The position numbers and the translations under genes were made by a program. Under the pieces are notes generated by a model. It searched no databases, was not told where the DNA came from, and saw only the letters and a list, made by a program, of their open reading frames with translations. From Blastocatellia bacterium (GTDB lineage Bacteria > Acidobacteriota > Blastocatellia > HR10 > J050), in NCBI GenBank assembly GCA_026985075.1, contig JALSQX010000067.1, positions 62,001 to 126,000 on the forward strand: 64,000 nucleotides of DNA. The letters run 5' to 3'. Below are positions 8,323 to 18,746 of this stretch, in pieces (positions within the stretch are counted from its first letter, which is position 1; every line of letters begins with the position of its first letter).

Positions 8323-11300
8323 GGCGATTGGTTCGGACGCGCTTTCGCACGGATGCGATGTTTCTCGTAGCGACACACGGTCTTATACAGGCACCGTGGG
8401 CAGCAGGCGTCCTCCTTCGGTTGGACGCGAAAATCGCCTCGCCGCATCCCCTCGACATACTGCCAGGCATAGTGTTCGGCTCCGGTCACGATCTCCTCCC
8501 ACTCTTCGATGCTCAAGCTGGATGCCGTGCGACCGATGCCCGTGTGAGATCGAAAGTCCTCCCGATAGAGCCCGTTCCGGCGATGGAATGTTTTCAGCGA
8601 GTAATAGCCTCCACCGATGACCTCCTCGTCGGGGCCCAGGAATAGTCCCTCCAGCGCCTTCATGTAGAGGGGGATTTGCAAATCGAGTCCTTCTCGCATC
8701 TGTCTCGTGCTGGCGCCCGATCCGGATTTGTAATCGTACACGATGTATTTCCCATCGGCGGAACGATCCACGCGATCGATGCGGCCGCGGAGTTGGATGA
8801 CATCCCCCTCGCGTCGGAGCACGTAGTATTCCCGGCGGGAGTCCGGATGACAATTCTCCATATCGGTCATCCCGAACCCCAGTTCGAGCCAGTGGGGCTG
8901 GACCTTCTCGGGCAACACGCGCTCTTGATACGTCAACTCGGCATCCAGGAATCGCATGAGCGTATCGCGAATCCCCTCCTTCTCCAGTTCCCATAGGCTG
9001 CGCTGGATGGGCAGCGCGCGCCCCTCATATTCGCCGAACACATCATCGGCGATCCGATGCAATTCTTCTTCATACTCCTGCTGTCGCGGGCGAATGAGAT
9101 TGGTATCGGTATGCCGCTGGAGGAATCGATAGAGAATGGTGTGCAGCAACCATCCGCGATCCAGCGCGACCAGGTCCAGCGACGCTTCTTCGCGCTCCTC
9201 CAACCGCAGGATGCGCTGACAGAAGAACTGGAATGGGCACCGTCCATAGGTATTGAGTTGACTGGGCGAGTAGACGCGGCGGGGACCGAAGCGGGCCCGC
9301 AATTGCTGGCGAATGACCTCGTCGCCAAGCAGGCCATCGAACGGCCCGAATCGCGATCCGCGACGCTCGGCTTCCATGCGCAGGCGCGCGAACACCGGCT
9401 CGGTGAGGATGCCCGCTTCCAGGGCGCGGTTATAGAGGTGAAGGACGAGCGCATCATCGGGCGTCGTCTGATAGAGGCTGGCCAGAACGGCGCGCCCGAG
9501 CGTCGGCCACGAAGTGACGGTGCGCACCTCGTAGGGATTGGGCTGACGCCACTGGATGGGCACGACACTCTCGCCCTCGTGGCGGTAGACGCGCCGCACC
9601 TCCTCGATGAAGCTGGAGACCACATTCTGTTCGCCGGCGGCGTCGGCTCGAGGATAGGTGAGAATGAGTCGCTCGGTGGCTTGACAGGCGGCGTGATAGA
9701 AGAAGTGCTCTTCCTTGGCCTGGAAGAGCTTCGGCGACAGGTCCTCCAGATAGAGACCGGCTTCGGCCAGGCGTTGGCGCTCCTGATAGGGGTAGATCCA
9801 ATCCCGGATGGGAGACTGAGGGAATACGCCCTCGATCAGGCCGACGATGAACACGGCGCGGAACGGCAATCCGCGCGATTGGGTCACCTCCAACAGTTGG
9901 ACGCCGCCGGGATCGCCTCGTTCGATCCGGAAGGGCGTGCGCTGCAACAGATGAGTGATCAGATCGCGAAATTGCTCAATGGTGAGGACCTCGCTCGACG
10001 CCGGCGATTCCACCTCGGGGGAACCAGCGGGCGACGCGGCTCCGGCATCGGGGAGGGCTTCGGCCCACCGGCGGATCTCATCGAGCGTTTGCCGCAATAT
10101 CTCCCATCCCCGGAGATCGCGGGCCAGCAAGCGTAACGCGCGATCATCAGCGCCCGCTCGACTGAGCCGGTGATGAAGCCGGTCCTCCAGACGGAACGCG
10201 CGCAATGCCGAGACGAACCCGGCGATCATCTCGGCGAGCGTCCCTCGCTCGGGAATTCGCTCCAGCGCCTGGCGCATCCCATCGACGGCCTCCAGGGCGC
10301 CGTCCAGTTGAGCGATCCCCCGTCGCAGGCGGGCCAATTCCAATTCCACCTCTTCCAGATCGACCAGCCGCGCGCTCACCGTATCCACTTCATGCTCCTT
10401 GATACGCCGAATCTCTCTCACCCGCTGACGCCACTGGCGCATGGGCAGTTCCAGGCCCACGACGAGGACGGCATTTTCGATGGCGTCGCGTTCCAGATCG
10501 CTGAAGTGATGGAGATAATCGCTCTTGAGCAAAGCTACGTAGGGTTCGATCTTCTCCTTCCCCACCCGAGCATCCAGCACCTTCACCGCCGCCTTCACCG
10601 ATGGGATGGTGATGAGCGGCTGCGTCACATCCAACGTCGAAGGGATGTCGAGCTGGCGGAGTTGCTGGTGCACGGCTTCCAGATATCCCGATGGCTCGCG
10701 AGCGATGATGGCGATCTCCTGCGGTCGGTATCCTTCCTCTCTGATGAGTCGCTTGACCTCTCGGCCGACCTCTTCAATTTCGTGCGACATGCTGGCCGCG
10801 GCCACGATGGTGATCGGCGGCGACGGGGCCTGGGCAGACGCTCCAGCGCGGAACAGTCCGAGCCGCAGCGGCTCCAGGTCCGACCGATGGGGGAGCGTAG
10901 CGTCGAAATGTTCCATCTCCAGCGGCTCGGAGAAACTCTGGAGATAGCGGAGCGTGTCTCCCAGCGGCTCGGCGAACACCGATGGATGACGAGGATCGTA
11001 GGTGAGATTGATGATCACTTCGGGAATACGCTCGACGAGATACCGCAACAGGTGCTTCTGAATGGGCGTGAAGTCGAAGAATCCATCGACGAACAGGACT
11101 TCGGTCGTCTCCAACCATGGCGGCAAATCGGGTCGGGAGCGCAGCACCTCCAAGGCGCGATACGTGGCCTCGTCGGCATCCATGAGCGCTCGCTCATCCA
11201 ACTGCTGCTGATAGGCCTCATAGATGGTGGCGATATCCAGATCTCGAGGGCGCGGCTCGGAGGAGGTCGATATGAACTGGCGAAATTCCGACGGCGGCAT

Positions 11301-11708
11301 CCCGGCGCGCTTCAGTTCGCCAATCAGTTGGCCGACCGATTCGATGGTGCCCGGCAGATGGGCGATGGCCGCGATGTGCCGCAAGGCGCCCGCCCGCTCC
11401 AATCGGATGATGAGGCGCTCCAGCAAGACATACTTCATTCCCTCTTCGATGAAACGACGCTCCACACCGGCGTGTCGAAGAATCCGCTCGATCAGTCCAT
11501 CGAAGAGAAAGACGCGCAATTCCCGACAACCGGACACCCGCCGGCCATCCAGGAGACGCGCCGTAATATGATCGAGCAGTGGTCGGGTGGCGACGAGATA
11601 AATGAACGACTCGGAGCGGCCGCGAGCGATGGCCTCCTGGCACCGTTCGATGAGACGCTCCCGATTTCGTCCCAGGACCGGTTCTGTCCAGATCGTTTTG
11701 CCCCCCAT
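8319..11708 (-). CDS. addB: AddB-type helicase-nuclease subunit B
   Basis: Partner subunit of AddA: inactivated UvrD-like helicase plus C-terminal RecB-like nuclease, about 1129 residues. The N-terminus has no GxGKT loop (SFIYLVATRPLLDHI in its place), so ATP binding is probably lost, as in RexB-like proteins. The helicase middle keeps QSRGLPFRAVFIVGLIEG. The nuclease has YGRCPFQFFCQRILRL, VYDYKSG, LQIPLYMKAL and a terminal CCPRCLYKTVC, consistent with an Fe-S cluster. ATG at 11708 has GGGGAGAG just upstream; an earlier frame opening at 11801 lacks one. First gene of the addB-addA operon. Confidence 0.88.
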   Translation of the reverse strand: MGGKTIWTEPVLGRNRERLIERCQEAIARGRSESFIYLVATRPLLDHITARLLDGRRVSGCRELRVFLFDGLIERILRHAGVERRFIEEGMKYVLLERLIIRLERAGALRHIAAIAHLPGTIESVGQLIGELKRAGMPPSEFRQFISTSSEPRPRDLDIATIYEAYQQQLDERALMDADEATYRALEVLRSRPDLPPWLETTEVLFVDGFFDFTPIQKHLLRYLVERIPEVIINLTYDPRHPSVFAEPLGDTLRYLQSFSEPLEMEHFDATLPHRSDLEPLRLGLFRAGASAQAPSPPITIVAAASMSHEIEEVGREVKRLIREEGYRPQEIAIIAREPSGYLEAVHQQLRQLDIPSTLDVTQPLITIPSVKAAVKVLDARVGKEKIEPYVALLKSDYLHHFSDLERDAIENAVLVVGLELPMRQWRQRVREIRRIKEHEVDTVSARLVDLEEVELELARLRRGIAQLDGALEAVDGMRQALERIPERGTLAEMIAGFVSALRAFRLEDRLHHRLSRAGADDRALRLLARDLRGWEILRQTLDEIRRWAEALPDAGAASPAGSPEVESPASSEVLTIEQFRDLITHLLQRTPFRIERGDPGGVQLLEVTQSRGLPFRAVFIVGLIEGVFPQSPIRDWIYPYQERQRLAEAGLYLEDLSPKLFQAKEEHFFYHAACQATERLILTYPRADAAGEQNVVSSFIEEVRRVYRHEGESVVPIQWRQPNPYEVRTVTSWPTLGRAVLASLYQTTPDDALVLHLYNRALEAGILTEPVFARLRMEAERRGSRFGPFDGLLGDEVIRQQLRARFGPRRVYSPSQLNTYGRCPFQFFCQRILRLEEREEASLDLVALDRGWLLHTILYRFLQRHTDTNLIRPRQQEYEEELHRIADDVFGEYEGRALPIQRSLWELEKEGIRDTLMRFLDAELTYQERVLPEKVQPHWLELGFGMTDMENCHPDSRREYYVLRREGDVIQLRGRIDRVDRSADGKYIVYDYKSGSGASTRQMREGLDLQIPLYMKALEGLFLGPDEEVIGGGYYSLKTFHRRNGLYREDFRSHTGIGRTASSLSIEEWEEIVTGAEHYAWQYVEGMRRGDFRVQPKEDACCPRCLYKTVCRYEKHRIRAKARPNQSP

Positions 11709-12491
11709 GGTCTCTCCCCGCGTGGTGAACATCAAATTGTGACACGAAATCGACCATTCGCCAACGGTTCGTTCGACGATTAATGGCTGGTCCCCCGCCA
11801 CGAGCTAACAGTCTGGCTGCCAAAGAATTACCGCATCCCACCCACACTCGTGGCTTGACATTTCTACGCTCTTTCTTTAAATTAGCATTCTCCGATGCAG
11901 TGAGGCACGAATTCGTCATGGGTTAGGAGAGTTGTGGATGGTGAACCGTCCACGGAGGTAACAAGGGGGAGGTGAGTGTGCGTGCACGGGCACATTGTGG
12001 GGTTACCCCCGGAAGGTCGTTGACGTGACCTCGCCTTCTCCTCGGTGAGCTTCGACGAAGCGTCTCGATAGATTTTGAATATCGAATGGGCCGTGGGGGC
12101 ATCGTTTTTACGAACGTGGGAATGAGCGAGATTGGCTTGGCATCGAACTATTCTGATGCCCCCGCCAGAGGGTTTTGTTGAACCGATGCCTTGCGGCGAA
12201 GGCACGTTGAACTCGGATCGGGGATCCGGGCGCCGAGGATGAGTCGCTGTGAACGATGGGCGAATGAGCGTGAATGAACGCGAGTGGAGGGGAAGATGGG
12301 GTGATCGATGGAGTCCCCGATTGCCGACTCCGCGCCGGGTTCGGGCAACGAGGATCATGGCGCTTGCTCTGGATGACTCCGTCGGGGCGGCAGCCTGCCC
12401 GACGGTCTGGCGGCATGACGAGCGGGAATGTCCTCGGACGGCGATGGGGCATGATGAGCATGACCGTGACGACTGAGAGGACCACACGCTG
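11709..12491. other. Divergent intergenic region between addB and the reductase gene
   Basis: About 780 bases, presumably holding the addB promoter (minus strand) and the promoter and leader of the gene at 12492. I find three hairpins: GTGGATGG/CCGTCCAC (11934-11953), TGCCTT/AAGGCA (12187-12204) and CCGTCGGG/CCCGACGG (12379-12405). Frames open on either strand look random. No promoter could be assigned with confidence. Confidence 0.45.
12379..12405. other. GC-rich inverted repeat in the 12492 leader
   Basis: CCGTCGGG (12379-12386) and CCCGACGG (12398-12405) form a perfect 8-bp stem with an 11-base loop, about 87 bases before the next start codon. No T tract follows, so it is more likely a leader structure or chance than an intrinsic terminator. 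Confidence 0.3.
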
Positions 12492-14822
12492 ATGAACGAG
12501 CGCATCGATCAATACGAGCGAGAGCGTCCTCCCAATACGGCCATCTTCTGGCGCGTTGAGGGCAGCCTGTTGAACCTGAAGGCGGTGCGCCCGGTGGCCT
12601 TCTTCACCTGGAATGCGCAGAGCTTTGTTGAGCGCTGGGCGCGTCGGGGAGGATTGGCGCTACTCGCCGTGGTGCGTCCTCTCCTCTATGCGACGCATCG
12701 GGTGTTCGCCACCCGCGTCCTTCACATGTTGCTGCGGGGCGTCAGTCGGGATCGCCTCGACCTTCTCGGCGAAGAGTATTTCCAGTATGTCATTCGGCCC
12801 CGATTGAAGCCCCGTGGTGTAGAGCGGCTCAAGGAGGTCATGGCCAGTGGGCGACCGGTCGTCCTGGTGAGCCAGGGATTGGATCATGTCATGCGGCCGC
12901 TGGCCGAGTATCTGGGCGTTCGCTGGCTCATCGCCAACCGATTGGAATTTCGCGATGGTCTGGCGACCGGTCGGCTGCTGGACCCCGTCATTCGTCCCCG
13001 CGGCGGTCTCGCGCGTCTGACCGGCCAGCGCGCCGATGGTCGCGTCTCATTCGACAAACTGTGCCGGGATTTGGGGTTATCCGATCATCCCGAAAAGGTG
13101 CTCGAGGCCATCATTCCCAGCCGGAGGATCACTCCGGTGAGACCGCACCGGATTGTGCTTTTCGATCGCCATAAGCGGGTGACGCGACTCTCGGTTCGAG
13201 AATCACTGGCCGGGAAGCACATCCTGTTGATCGGCGCCACCGGATTCATCGGCAAGGTATGGCTGGTCAAAGCGTTGAGTGACGTGCCGGAGATCGGCAA
13301 ACTCTATCTGCTCATTCGCCGACAACGATCGGTCAGCGCGCTACAGCGCTTCGAGCGCATGGTGCGCGAATCGCCGGTTTTCGATGCGCTCCACGAGCGC
13401 TATGGCGATGGGCTGGCCCGCTTTCTCAGCGAACGGGTGGAGGTCATCGAAGGGGATGTCTGTCAACCCGATCTCGGTCTCGATCCGGCGACCAGAGCGC
13501 GATTGCAGCGTCGGCTCGATCTGGTAGTGAACAGTTCGGGCCTCACCGACTTCAATCCCGATCTTCGGAGCGCTGTGAGTATCAACGTCGATGCCAGCCT
13601 CCATATTCTGGAGTTCGTGCGCCAGTGCGATCATGCCGGGCTGTTGCATCTGTCAACCTGTTACGTGATCGGCGCCCGGGATGGACGGGTGACGGAACAA
13701 CTGCTGCCCAACTATACGCCGGCCCACGTCCCCGACTTCGATGCCGAACAGGAGTGGCGCGCGCTCCACGGGCTCATCGAGCGAGCCGAGGCCCTGGCCG
13801 AGACGCCGCAGATCACCGCCGAGTTGAGGCAACGCCTCCTCGGCCGGGCGACGGCGGCCAAAAAGTTGACCGGCGCGGTGCAGGAAGAACATCTCCGTAA
13901 GCATCGGGCGCGCTGGGTTCGCAACTATCTCACCGAAGCGGGCATCCGGCGAGCCAAGGAGTTGGGTTGGCCGAACATTTATACGTTCACCAAGAGTCTG
14001 GCCGAATCCCTCATTCAGCAGCGGAAGGGCGATCTTCCCGTGGCCATCGTCCGTCCCTCAATCGTGGAGACGTCGCTCCGGGAGCCGTTCCGGGGCTGGA
14101 ACGAAGGTATCAACACCTCGGCGCCCATCTCTCATCTGTTGGGGAGCTTCTTCCGTCAACTCCCCTCCAACGAACAGAAACATCTGGATCTCATCCCGGT
14201 GGACCTGGTGTGTCGCGGGATGATGCTCATCGCCGCCGCGCTCGTTCGGCGCTGCCACCAACCGCTCTATCAACTGGCCACCTCGGCGGTCAATCCCTGC
14301 ACGATGCGCCGATCGATCGAATTGACCAGCCTGGCGCATCGCAAGCATTATCGCGCTCAGGAGGGGCTCGAACACTGGATTCGATTACGCTTCGAGACGA
14401 TCCCCGTCTCCAAAACGCGGTATGAGGCGCTCTCGGCGCCCAGTCAAAGAGCGGTGGTACAACTGTTGAATCGACTCGCCGCCCCGTTGCCGCTCAGACC
14501 CAAACCCCTGGTCCGGGCCGAGCGGACGTTGGAGCGCGTGGAGAAGATCATCGAACTCTATGAACCGTTCATCCTCCATAACGAGCACGTCTTCGAGGCG
14601 GTGAACGTGGAGATTCTCTCCGAGGCGCTGCCCGAGGAGGAAAAAGCCCAGTTCGGATACGACCCGCGAGCCATCGATTGGTGGGAGTACTGGATCAATA
14701 TCCACATCCCGGCCCTCCGAAAATGGTCCTATCCACTCATCGAGGGACGCCCGGTCGAATATCGCCCGCAACGCGCCTTCGAGTGGCCCGTTCCCCCACA
14801 ACCGCGCGCCGTGAAGGCGTGA
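12492..14822 (+). CDS. Fatty acyl-CoA/ACP reductase fused to a degenerate HAD-like domain
   Basis: 776 residues with two parts. Residues 1-235 resemble a HAD-IB phosphatase, but the catalytic DxDGT motif is replaced by WRVEGS (about 21-26), so phosphatase activity is probably lost; VVLVSQG matches the second HAD motif. From about 241 there is a male-sterility-type NAD(P)-binding domain (GATGFIG; catalytic YTFTK near 496; RPSIVE), as in fatty acyl reductases that convert acyl-CoA or acyl-ACP to aldehyde or alcohol. The C-terminal 170 residues look like the FAR C-terminal domain. Start ATG at 12492 with GAGAGG about 11 bases before. The substrate is inferred; the next genes are also acyl/SDR types. 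Confidence 0.8.
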   Translation: MNERIDQYERERPPNTAIFWRVEGSLLNLKAVRPVAFFTWNAQSFVERWARRGGLALLAVVRPLLYATHRVFATRVLHMLLRGVSRDRLDLLGEEYFQYVIRPRLKPRGVERLKEVMASGRPVVLVSQGLDHVMRPLAEYLGVRWLIANRLEFRDGLATGRLLDPVIRPRGGLARLTGQRADGRVSFDKLCRDLGLSDHPEKVLEAIIPSRRITPVRPHRIVLFDRHKRVTRLSVRESLAGKHILLIGATGFIGKVWLVKALSDVPEIGKLYLLIRRQRSVSALQRFERMVRESPVFDALHERYGDGLARFLSERVEVIEGDVCQPDLGLDPATRARLQRRLDLVVNSSGLTDFNPDLRSAVSINVDASLHILEFVRQCDHAGLLHLSTCYVIGARDGRVTEQLLPNYTPAHVPDFDAEQEWRALHGLIERAEALAETPQITAELRQRLLGRATAAKKLTGAVQEEHLRKHRARWVRNYLTEAGIRRAKELGWPNIYTFTKSLAESLIQQRKGDLPVAIVRPSIVETSLREPFRGWNEGINTSAPISHLLGSFFRQLPSNEQKHLDLIPVDLVCRGMMLIAAALVRRCHQPLYQLATSAVNPCTMRRSIELTSLAHRKHYRAQEGLEHWIRLRFETIPVSKTRYEALSAPSQRAVVQLLNRLAAPLPLRPKPLVRAERTLERVEKIIELYEPFILHNEHVFEAVNVEILSEALPEEEKAQFGYDPRAIDWWEYWINIHIPALRKWSYPLIEGRPVEYRPQRAFEWPVPPQPRAVKA

Positions 14823-14929
14823 AGTTCACTCCTCATCGCCCGGCCAGCCACAAAGATCGAGCGCGGCCCGAAGGCCGAGAATCCTCTTGCTCGACGCCGG
14901 ATCGAACAATTACAATCGCTGAGCGGTCT

Positions 14930-16066
14930 ATGGCTATTTTCATCACCGGCGCAACCGGATATATCGGCGCTCACGTCACGGCGAATCTGCTCCAACGATA
15001 TGGCGATTCGCTGAACCTGCTGGTGCGGGCTCGCGATCGCGATGAAGCCGAGCGCCGACTGTGGCGAGCGCTCCAACTCCACCTGGAGTTCCCGCGCTTT
15101 CATTATTATCTGCGCACGCGCGTTGCCATCTTCTTGGGAGACCTCACCGAACGTCAGTTCGGCCTCTCTGATGACGAATACCGCCGCCTGATTCACTCGA
15201 CGGACTCCATCCTTCACATCGCCGCCTCACTGAATCGCAAGTCGGCCAAGAGCTGCTTCAACGTCAATCTTCGCGGCACCCTGGAAGTCATCAAACTGGG
15301 CATGCACATCCGGGACGACCACGGCCTGCGCCGCATCAGCCAGGTGAGCACGGTCGCCGTGGCCGGACAGCGACAGGACGAAGTGGTAGGCGAAGATGAG
15401 GCCATCGACTGGAGTCGCTCCGATTACGATCCCTATGCGCGCACCAAGAAATTCGGAGAGCACATGATTCGAGAACTGCTCCCCGACGTTCCGCGCACCA
15501 TTTTCCGCCCCAGCATCGTCCTGGGCGATAGCCGGTATGGCGCGACGACGCAGTTCGATATGGTGCGTGCATTCGTCTTCCTGGCGCGACTGCCCGTCTT
15601 GCCGTTCCGGCCGGAAGATCGGCTGGATATCGTTCCAGTGGACTTCGTCGCCGATGCCATCGCCACGCTCCATCAAAAAGAACGCCCCCGGTACGACACC
15701 TATCATCTCTCGGCGGGCACAGCATCGCCGACCTATCGGGAGCTGACCGATATCATGGCTCGGGCGCAGGGCCGACGCCCCCCGCTGTTCCTGCCTCGCC
15801 TGGAACGTCCTTTCTCGGCGATCGTCAACGTCCTCGCCAATCGGCGAGGCACGAGCATCGGCTATGGGGCCTCATTGCTGAAGGTCTTTCTGCCCTACCT
15901 GGTGTGGAATACGGTGTTTGACAATACGCGCGTCGTCGCCGAGATGGGCCGGGCACCGGCTCGCTTCTCCGAGTATTGCGTTCCGTTGTTCCACTTTGCG
16001 GTGAAGCACCGCTTCGCCTATCCTTATCAAGAATGGCCTCAAGCCGTCAAGGAGGTGGCCAGATGA
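14930..16066 (+). CDS. SDR-family thioester-reductase-like protein
   Basis: 378-residue extended SDR. GATGYIG (6-12) binds NAD(P); the YxxxK pair is in DPYARTKK near 168-172; [12 protein letters not shown] and [10 protein letters not shown] are typical of thioester reductase (Lys2/CAR C-terminal) and related SDRs. It likely reduces or modifies an acyl thioester or sterol/lipid substrate; the exact one is unknown. The frame is open from 14678, but that would overlap the previous gene; ATG at 14930 gives the expected Rossmann start. It overlaps the next gene by 4 bases (ATGA at 16063), so the two are translationally coupled. Confidence 0.8.
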   Translation: MAIFITGATGYIGAHVTANLLQRYGDSLNLLVRARDRDEAERRLWRALQLHLEFPRFHYYLRTRVAIFLGDLTERQFGLSDDEYRRLIHSTDSILHIAASLNRKSAKSCFNVNLRGTLEVIKLGMHIRDDHGLRRISQVSTVAVAGQRQDEVVGEDEAIDWSRSDYDPYARTKKFGEHMIRELLPDVPRTIFRPSIVLGDSRYGATTQFDMVRAFVFLARLPVLPFRPEDRLDIVPVDFVADAIATLHQKERPRYDTYHLSAGTASPTYRELTDIMARAQGRRPPLFLPRLERPFSAIVNVLANRRGTSIGYGASLLKVFLPYLVWNTVFDNTRVVAEMGRAPARFSEYCVPLFHFAVKHRFAYPYQEWPQAVKEVAR

Positions 16067-17541
16067 TGGATGTGGTTTTGGAAGCATGGGTCAGCGGATT
16101 GATCGAGCTCACCAAACTGAAGTGGATGCTCGGGCTCGGTCAATCGTGGAAGCCGGGCGAAAAGCTTCGGCTTTTGTTTGCCGGATACAACGGGACGCGA
16201 AACACCGGATCGGATGTGCGCGTCGAGGAGATGCTTCGCCAGATCCGTCACATCCTCGGTCCGGATCAGGTACAGTGCACTGTGATGACACAGAATTTCG
16301 CCTTCACCCGGGGATACTTCGGCGACGCCATACAAGTCAAATTACCCGACGTGTACCCTCCCTTCCTCTACCAGGAGGTCCCCAAGCACCACGGCGTCGT
16401 CGCCTGCGAGGGATCCATGTTCAAGAGCAAATTCGCCAACGCCCTGACGATCATGATGATCGGCTCGCTGGGCATCGCCTCGGCAGAGAACAAGCTCTCG
16501 GTCGGCTATGGCGCGGAGGCCGGATATATGGATCCTTTGCTGGCCAAGATGTGTGGCCATTATTGCCGCCAATCGTTCATCATCACGCGAAACGAAGAAT
16601 CGCGCGATGTGCTCCGCAGGCTGGGCATCCCGACGGAACTGGGGACGGATACGGCCTGGACCTTCGAGCCGCTGGGACCGGAATACGGTCGGCGCGTGCT
16701 GCAGCAGGCCGGATGGGACGAACGAACGCCGGTGCTCCTCATTTGTCCCATCAATCCCTTCTGGTGGCCGGTCAAAGCTTCGCTGGCCAAGTTCATCGCC
16801 CGAACGCTCACCGGCGCTTATAAAGACAGTCAGTATCGCACCATCTACTTCCATCGAGCCGGTCCGGACGTGGACGCCGCCTACATCCATTACCTGACGG
16901 CCATCGGCAACGCTGTGAATGCCTTTCGGCGAGAGCAGCGCGTCTATCCCGTTCTGGTGGCCATGGAACGGTTGGATCAAGATGCTTGCTTCCGCATCGC
17001 CGAGCACCTGGGTGGTGCCCCCGTGTTCACCTCGGAACAGTACAACATGTACGAGCTGGTGAGCATTCTGCGTTGCGGTCATCTGATGATCTCCTCGCGC
17101 TATCATGGTATCGTCACCTGCATGCCCGCGCTGGTTCCGTCGGCGGGTATCACGATGGATGAGCGCATCCGCAATTTGATGCACGAGCGAGGGCACGACC
17201 ACTTGTTGCTCGAAGTGGACGATGCCGATCTGGAAGCTAAGCTCCTCGTCGTGCTGCGAACGTTGAGCAAGGAGCAGGATGCTATTCGCGATGGCATCGG
17301 ACGTACGGTGGTCAAAAACCTCAAGTTAATGGCCCAGATGGGCGTCTACTTCGAAGATCACGTCCAGCAGCGATATCCGGAATTCCCCGTGCGCACGGGC
17401 GTCTTGAGCTGGGAGGATTACTTGCCGCCGCTCAGCCCCGGCCTGCAGAAACTGGTCGAGCAGTACGAGACGGTAACCTCTGACGTTGACGCCAAGCCGG
17501 GCTCCCGACCCCTCCGGAGTAAATCACAAGCTGCCGAGTGA
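16063..17541 (+). CDS. Polysaccharide pyruvyl transferase family protein
   Basis: About 492 residues. The N-terminal [21 protein letters not shown] and C-terminal [24 protein letters not shown] are the two conserved signatures of the family that transfers pyruvyl groups from PEP to surface polysaccharides (CsaB-like). Members act in the cytoplasm on cell-envelope glycan precursors. The ATG at 16063 overlaps the preceding SDR stop by 4 bases (a second ATG follows at 16066). The coupling to a lipid-type SDR suggests the acceptor may be a glycolipid; that is inference. Confidence 0.82.
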   Translation: MMDVVLEAWVSGLIELTKLKWMLGLGQSWKPGEKLRLLFAGYNGTRNTGSDVRVEEMLRQIRHILGPDQVQCTVMTQNFAFTRGYFGDAIQVKLPDVYPPFLYQEVPKHHGVVACEGSMFKSKFANALTIMMIGSLGIASAENKLSVGYGAEAGYMDPLLAKMCGHYCRQSFIITRNEESRDVLRRLGIPTELGTDTAWTFEPLGPEYGRRVLQQAGWDERTPVLLICPINPFWWPVKASLAKFIARTLTGAYKDSQYRTIYFHRAGPDVDAAYIHYLTAIGNAVNAFRREQRVYPVLVAMERLDQDACFRIAEHLGGAPVFTSEQYNMYELVSILRCGHLMISSRYHGIVTCMPALVPSAGITMDERIRNLMHERGHDHLLLEVDDADLEAKLLVVLRTLSKEQDAIRDGIGRTVVKNLKLMAQMGVYFEDHVQQRYPEFPVRTGVLSWEDYLPPLSPGLQKLVEQYETVTSDVDAKPGSRPLRSKSQAAE

Positions 17542-17573
17542 CGGGACAACGCACAGACTCTCATCGCGCGACG

Positions 17574-17939
17574 ATGGATATTCGGACCAAGCGCGTTTAT
17601 GATCCGGCGACTCCCGATGACGGCTTTCGCGTCCTCGTCGATCGCATCTGGCCGCGCGGGATGCCCAAAGAGCGCGCGCAGGTCCACCTCTGGCTGAAAG
17701 AGATCGCGCCGAGCACGGCGCTGCGAAAGTGGTTTGGCCACGATCGCTCCAAATGGAAGGCGTTCAAGAAACGCTATTTTTCGGAACTCGACGCTAAACC
17801 GGAACTCGTCCAGCGATTGCTCGCCACGGCGGCGAGAGGGCGCGTGACGCTTCTCTTCTCCGCTCGAGATGTCGAATGCAATCAGGCCGTCGCCCTGAGA
17901 GCGTACCTGCTCTCGCGCCTCGACCAGCGAACGGGCTGA
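17574..17939 (+). CDS. DUF488 family protein (YeaO-like)
   Basis: 121 residues from ATG 17574. TKRVYDP...DGFRVLVDRIWPRG followed by LWLKEIAPSTALRKWFGH and VTLLFSARDVECNQAVALRAYL are the conserved blocks of DUF488, a small cytoplasmic family without an established reaction. A GTG at 17538 overlapping the previous stop (GTGA) could be used instead and would add 12 residues; family members usually start close to the TKRVYDP block. Confidence 0.85.
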   Translation: MDIRTKRVYDPATPDDGFRVLVDRIWPRGMPKERAQVHLWLKEIAPSTALRKWFGHDRSKWKAFKKRYFSELDAKPELVQRLLATAARGRVTLLFSARDVECNQAVALRAYLLSRLDQRTG

Positions 17940-17995
17940 CGACCATCAACTCTTCGATGAGTACAGCGCGGCGACCCGATAAGCGCTCCAGAGCC

Positions 17996-18595
17996 ATGGA
18001 CACATATCAAAACTTTCAACAACTCAGTCAGAACGAAAAGGAGGGGGTCGACTTCCGCATCCGCCAGCGCGTGGTCGATGATGCCCAAACGGTCATCGTC
18101 GCGCCTCATGGAGGAGACATCGAACCGGGAACGTCCGAAATCGCTGAGGCGATCGCCGGCGATGACTTCTCGTTCTATGCCTTCGAAGGGATCAAACCGG
18201 ACGGGAATGGGAACCTTCACATCACCAGCACGCGATTCGACGAACCTCGATGCCTCGAACTCGTCCAGACCTCCGAGCGCGTCGTCACCATCCATGGCGA
18301 GGAAAGCGACGACCCCGTCGTGTACATTGGAGGCCGAGACGTCCGGTTACGCCGACGTATAGGTGCTGCTCTCAGGAAAGCAGGCTTCGTGGTACGAGTG
18401 CCTCGGCGTTCTCCCCTGCGTGGCGAGGATCCCAGAAACATTTGTAATCGCGGCATATCCCGCAAAGGGGTTCAACTGGAACTCAGCGCCGGGCTGCGAC
18501 GGACGTTGTTCGAGTCTCTCACCGGATGTGGTTGTCGGAAGAGGACAGCGCGCTTTGACGGATTTGTCTCGGCGATCCGATCGACTTTGACATGA
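17996..18595 (+). CDS. Poly-gamma-glutamate hydrolase family protein
   Basis: 199 residues. The N-terminal block DAQTVIVAPHGGDIEPGTSEIAEAIAG and FYAFEGIKPDGNGNLHITSTRFDEP match the zinc-dependent poly-gamma-glutamate hydrolases (phage PghP type; HGG..E as metal ligands). The C-terminal ICNRGISRKGVQLELSAGLRR also fits. Some family members are prophage-borne, but no phage genes surround it. No signal peptide is seen. ATG at 17996 chosen because conserved sequence begins soon after; ATG 17957 is an alternative. The enzyme could act on glutamyl polymers; function not proven. Confidence 0.8.
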   Translation: MDTYQNFQQLSQNEKEGVDFRIRQRVVDDAQTVIVAPHGGDIEPGTSEIAEAIAGDDFSFYAFEGIKPDGNGNLHITSTRFDEPRCLELVQTSERVVTIHGEESDDPVVYIGGRDVRLRRRIGAALRKAGFVVRVPRRSPLRGEDPRNICNRGISRKGVQLELSAGLRRTLFESLTGCGCRKRTARFDGFVSAIRSTLT

Positions 18596-18746
18596 GCCCC
18601 TTCAGTCTTATCCTTCCAGCCGATCCCACGGCAATATGACAATGGCGACGGAGACGACCATGCTCGGTTCGCCCTCGCGGCGAGCCCGCGCGAGAAATCG
18701 CCAGAGAGATTGACAACGGAAATCTCAGTGGCTATAGAAACGAGCT

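Noticed and set aside
10170-11783. 537-codon plus-strand frame opposite addB
   Set aside because: Antisense to a clear AddB gene with conserved nuclease motifs; composition is low in conserved motifs.
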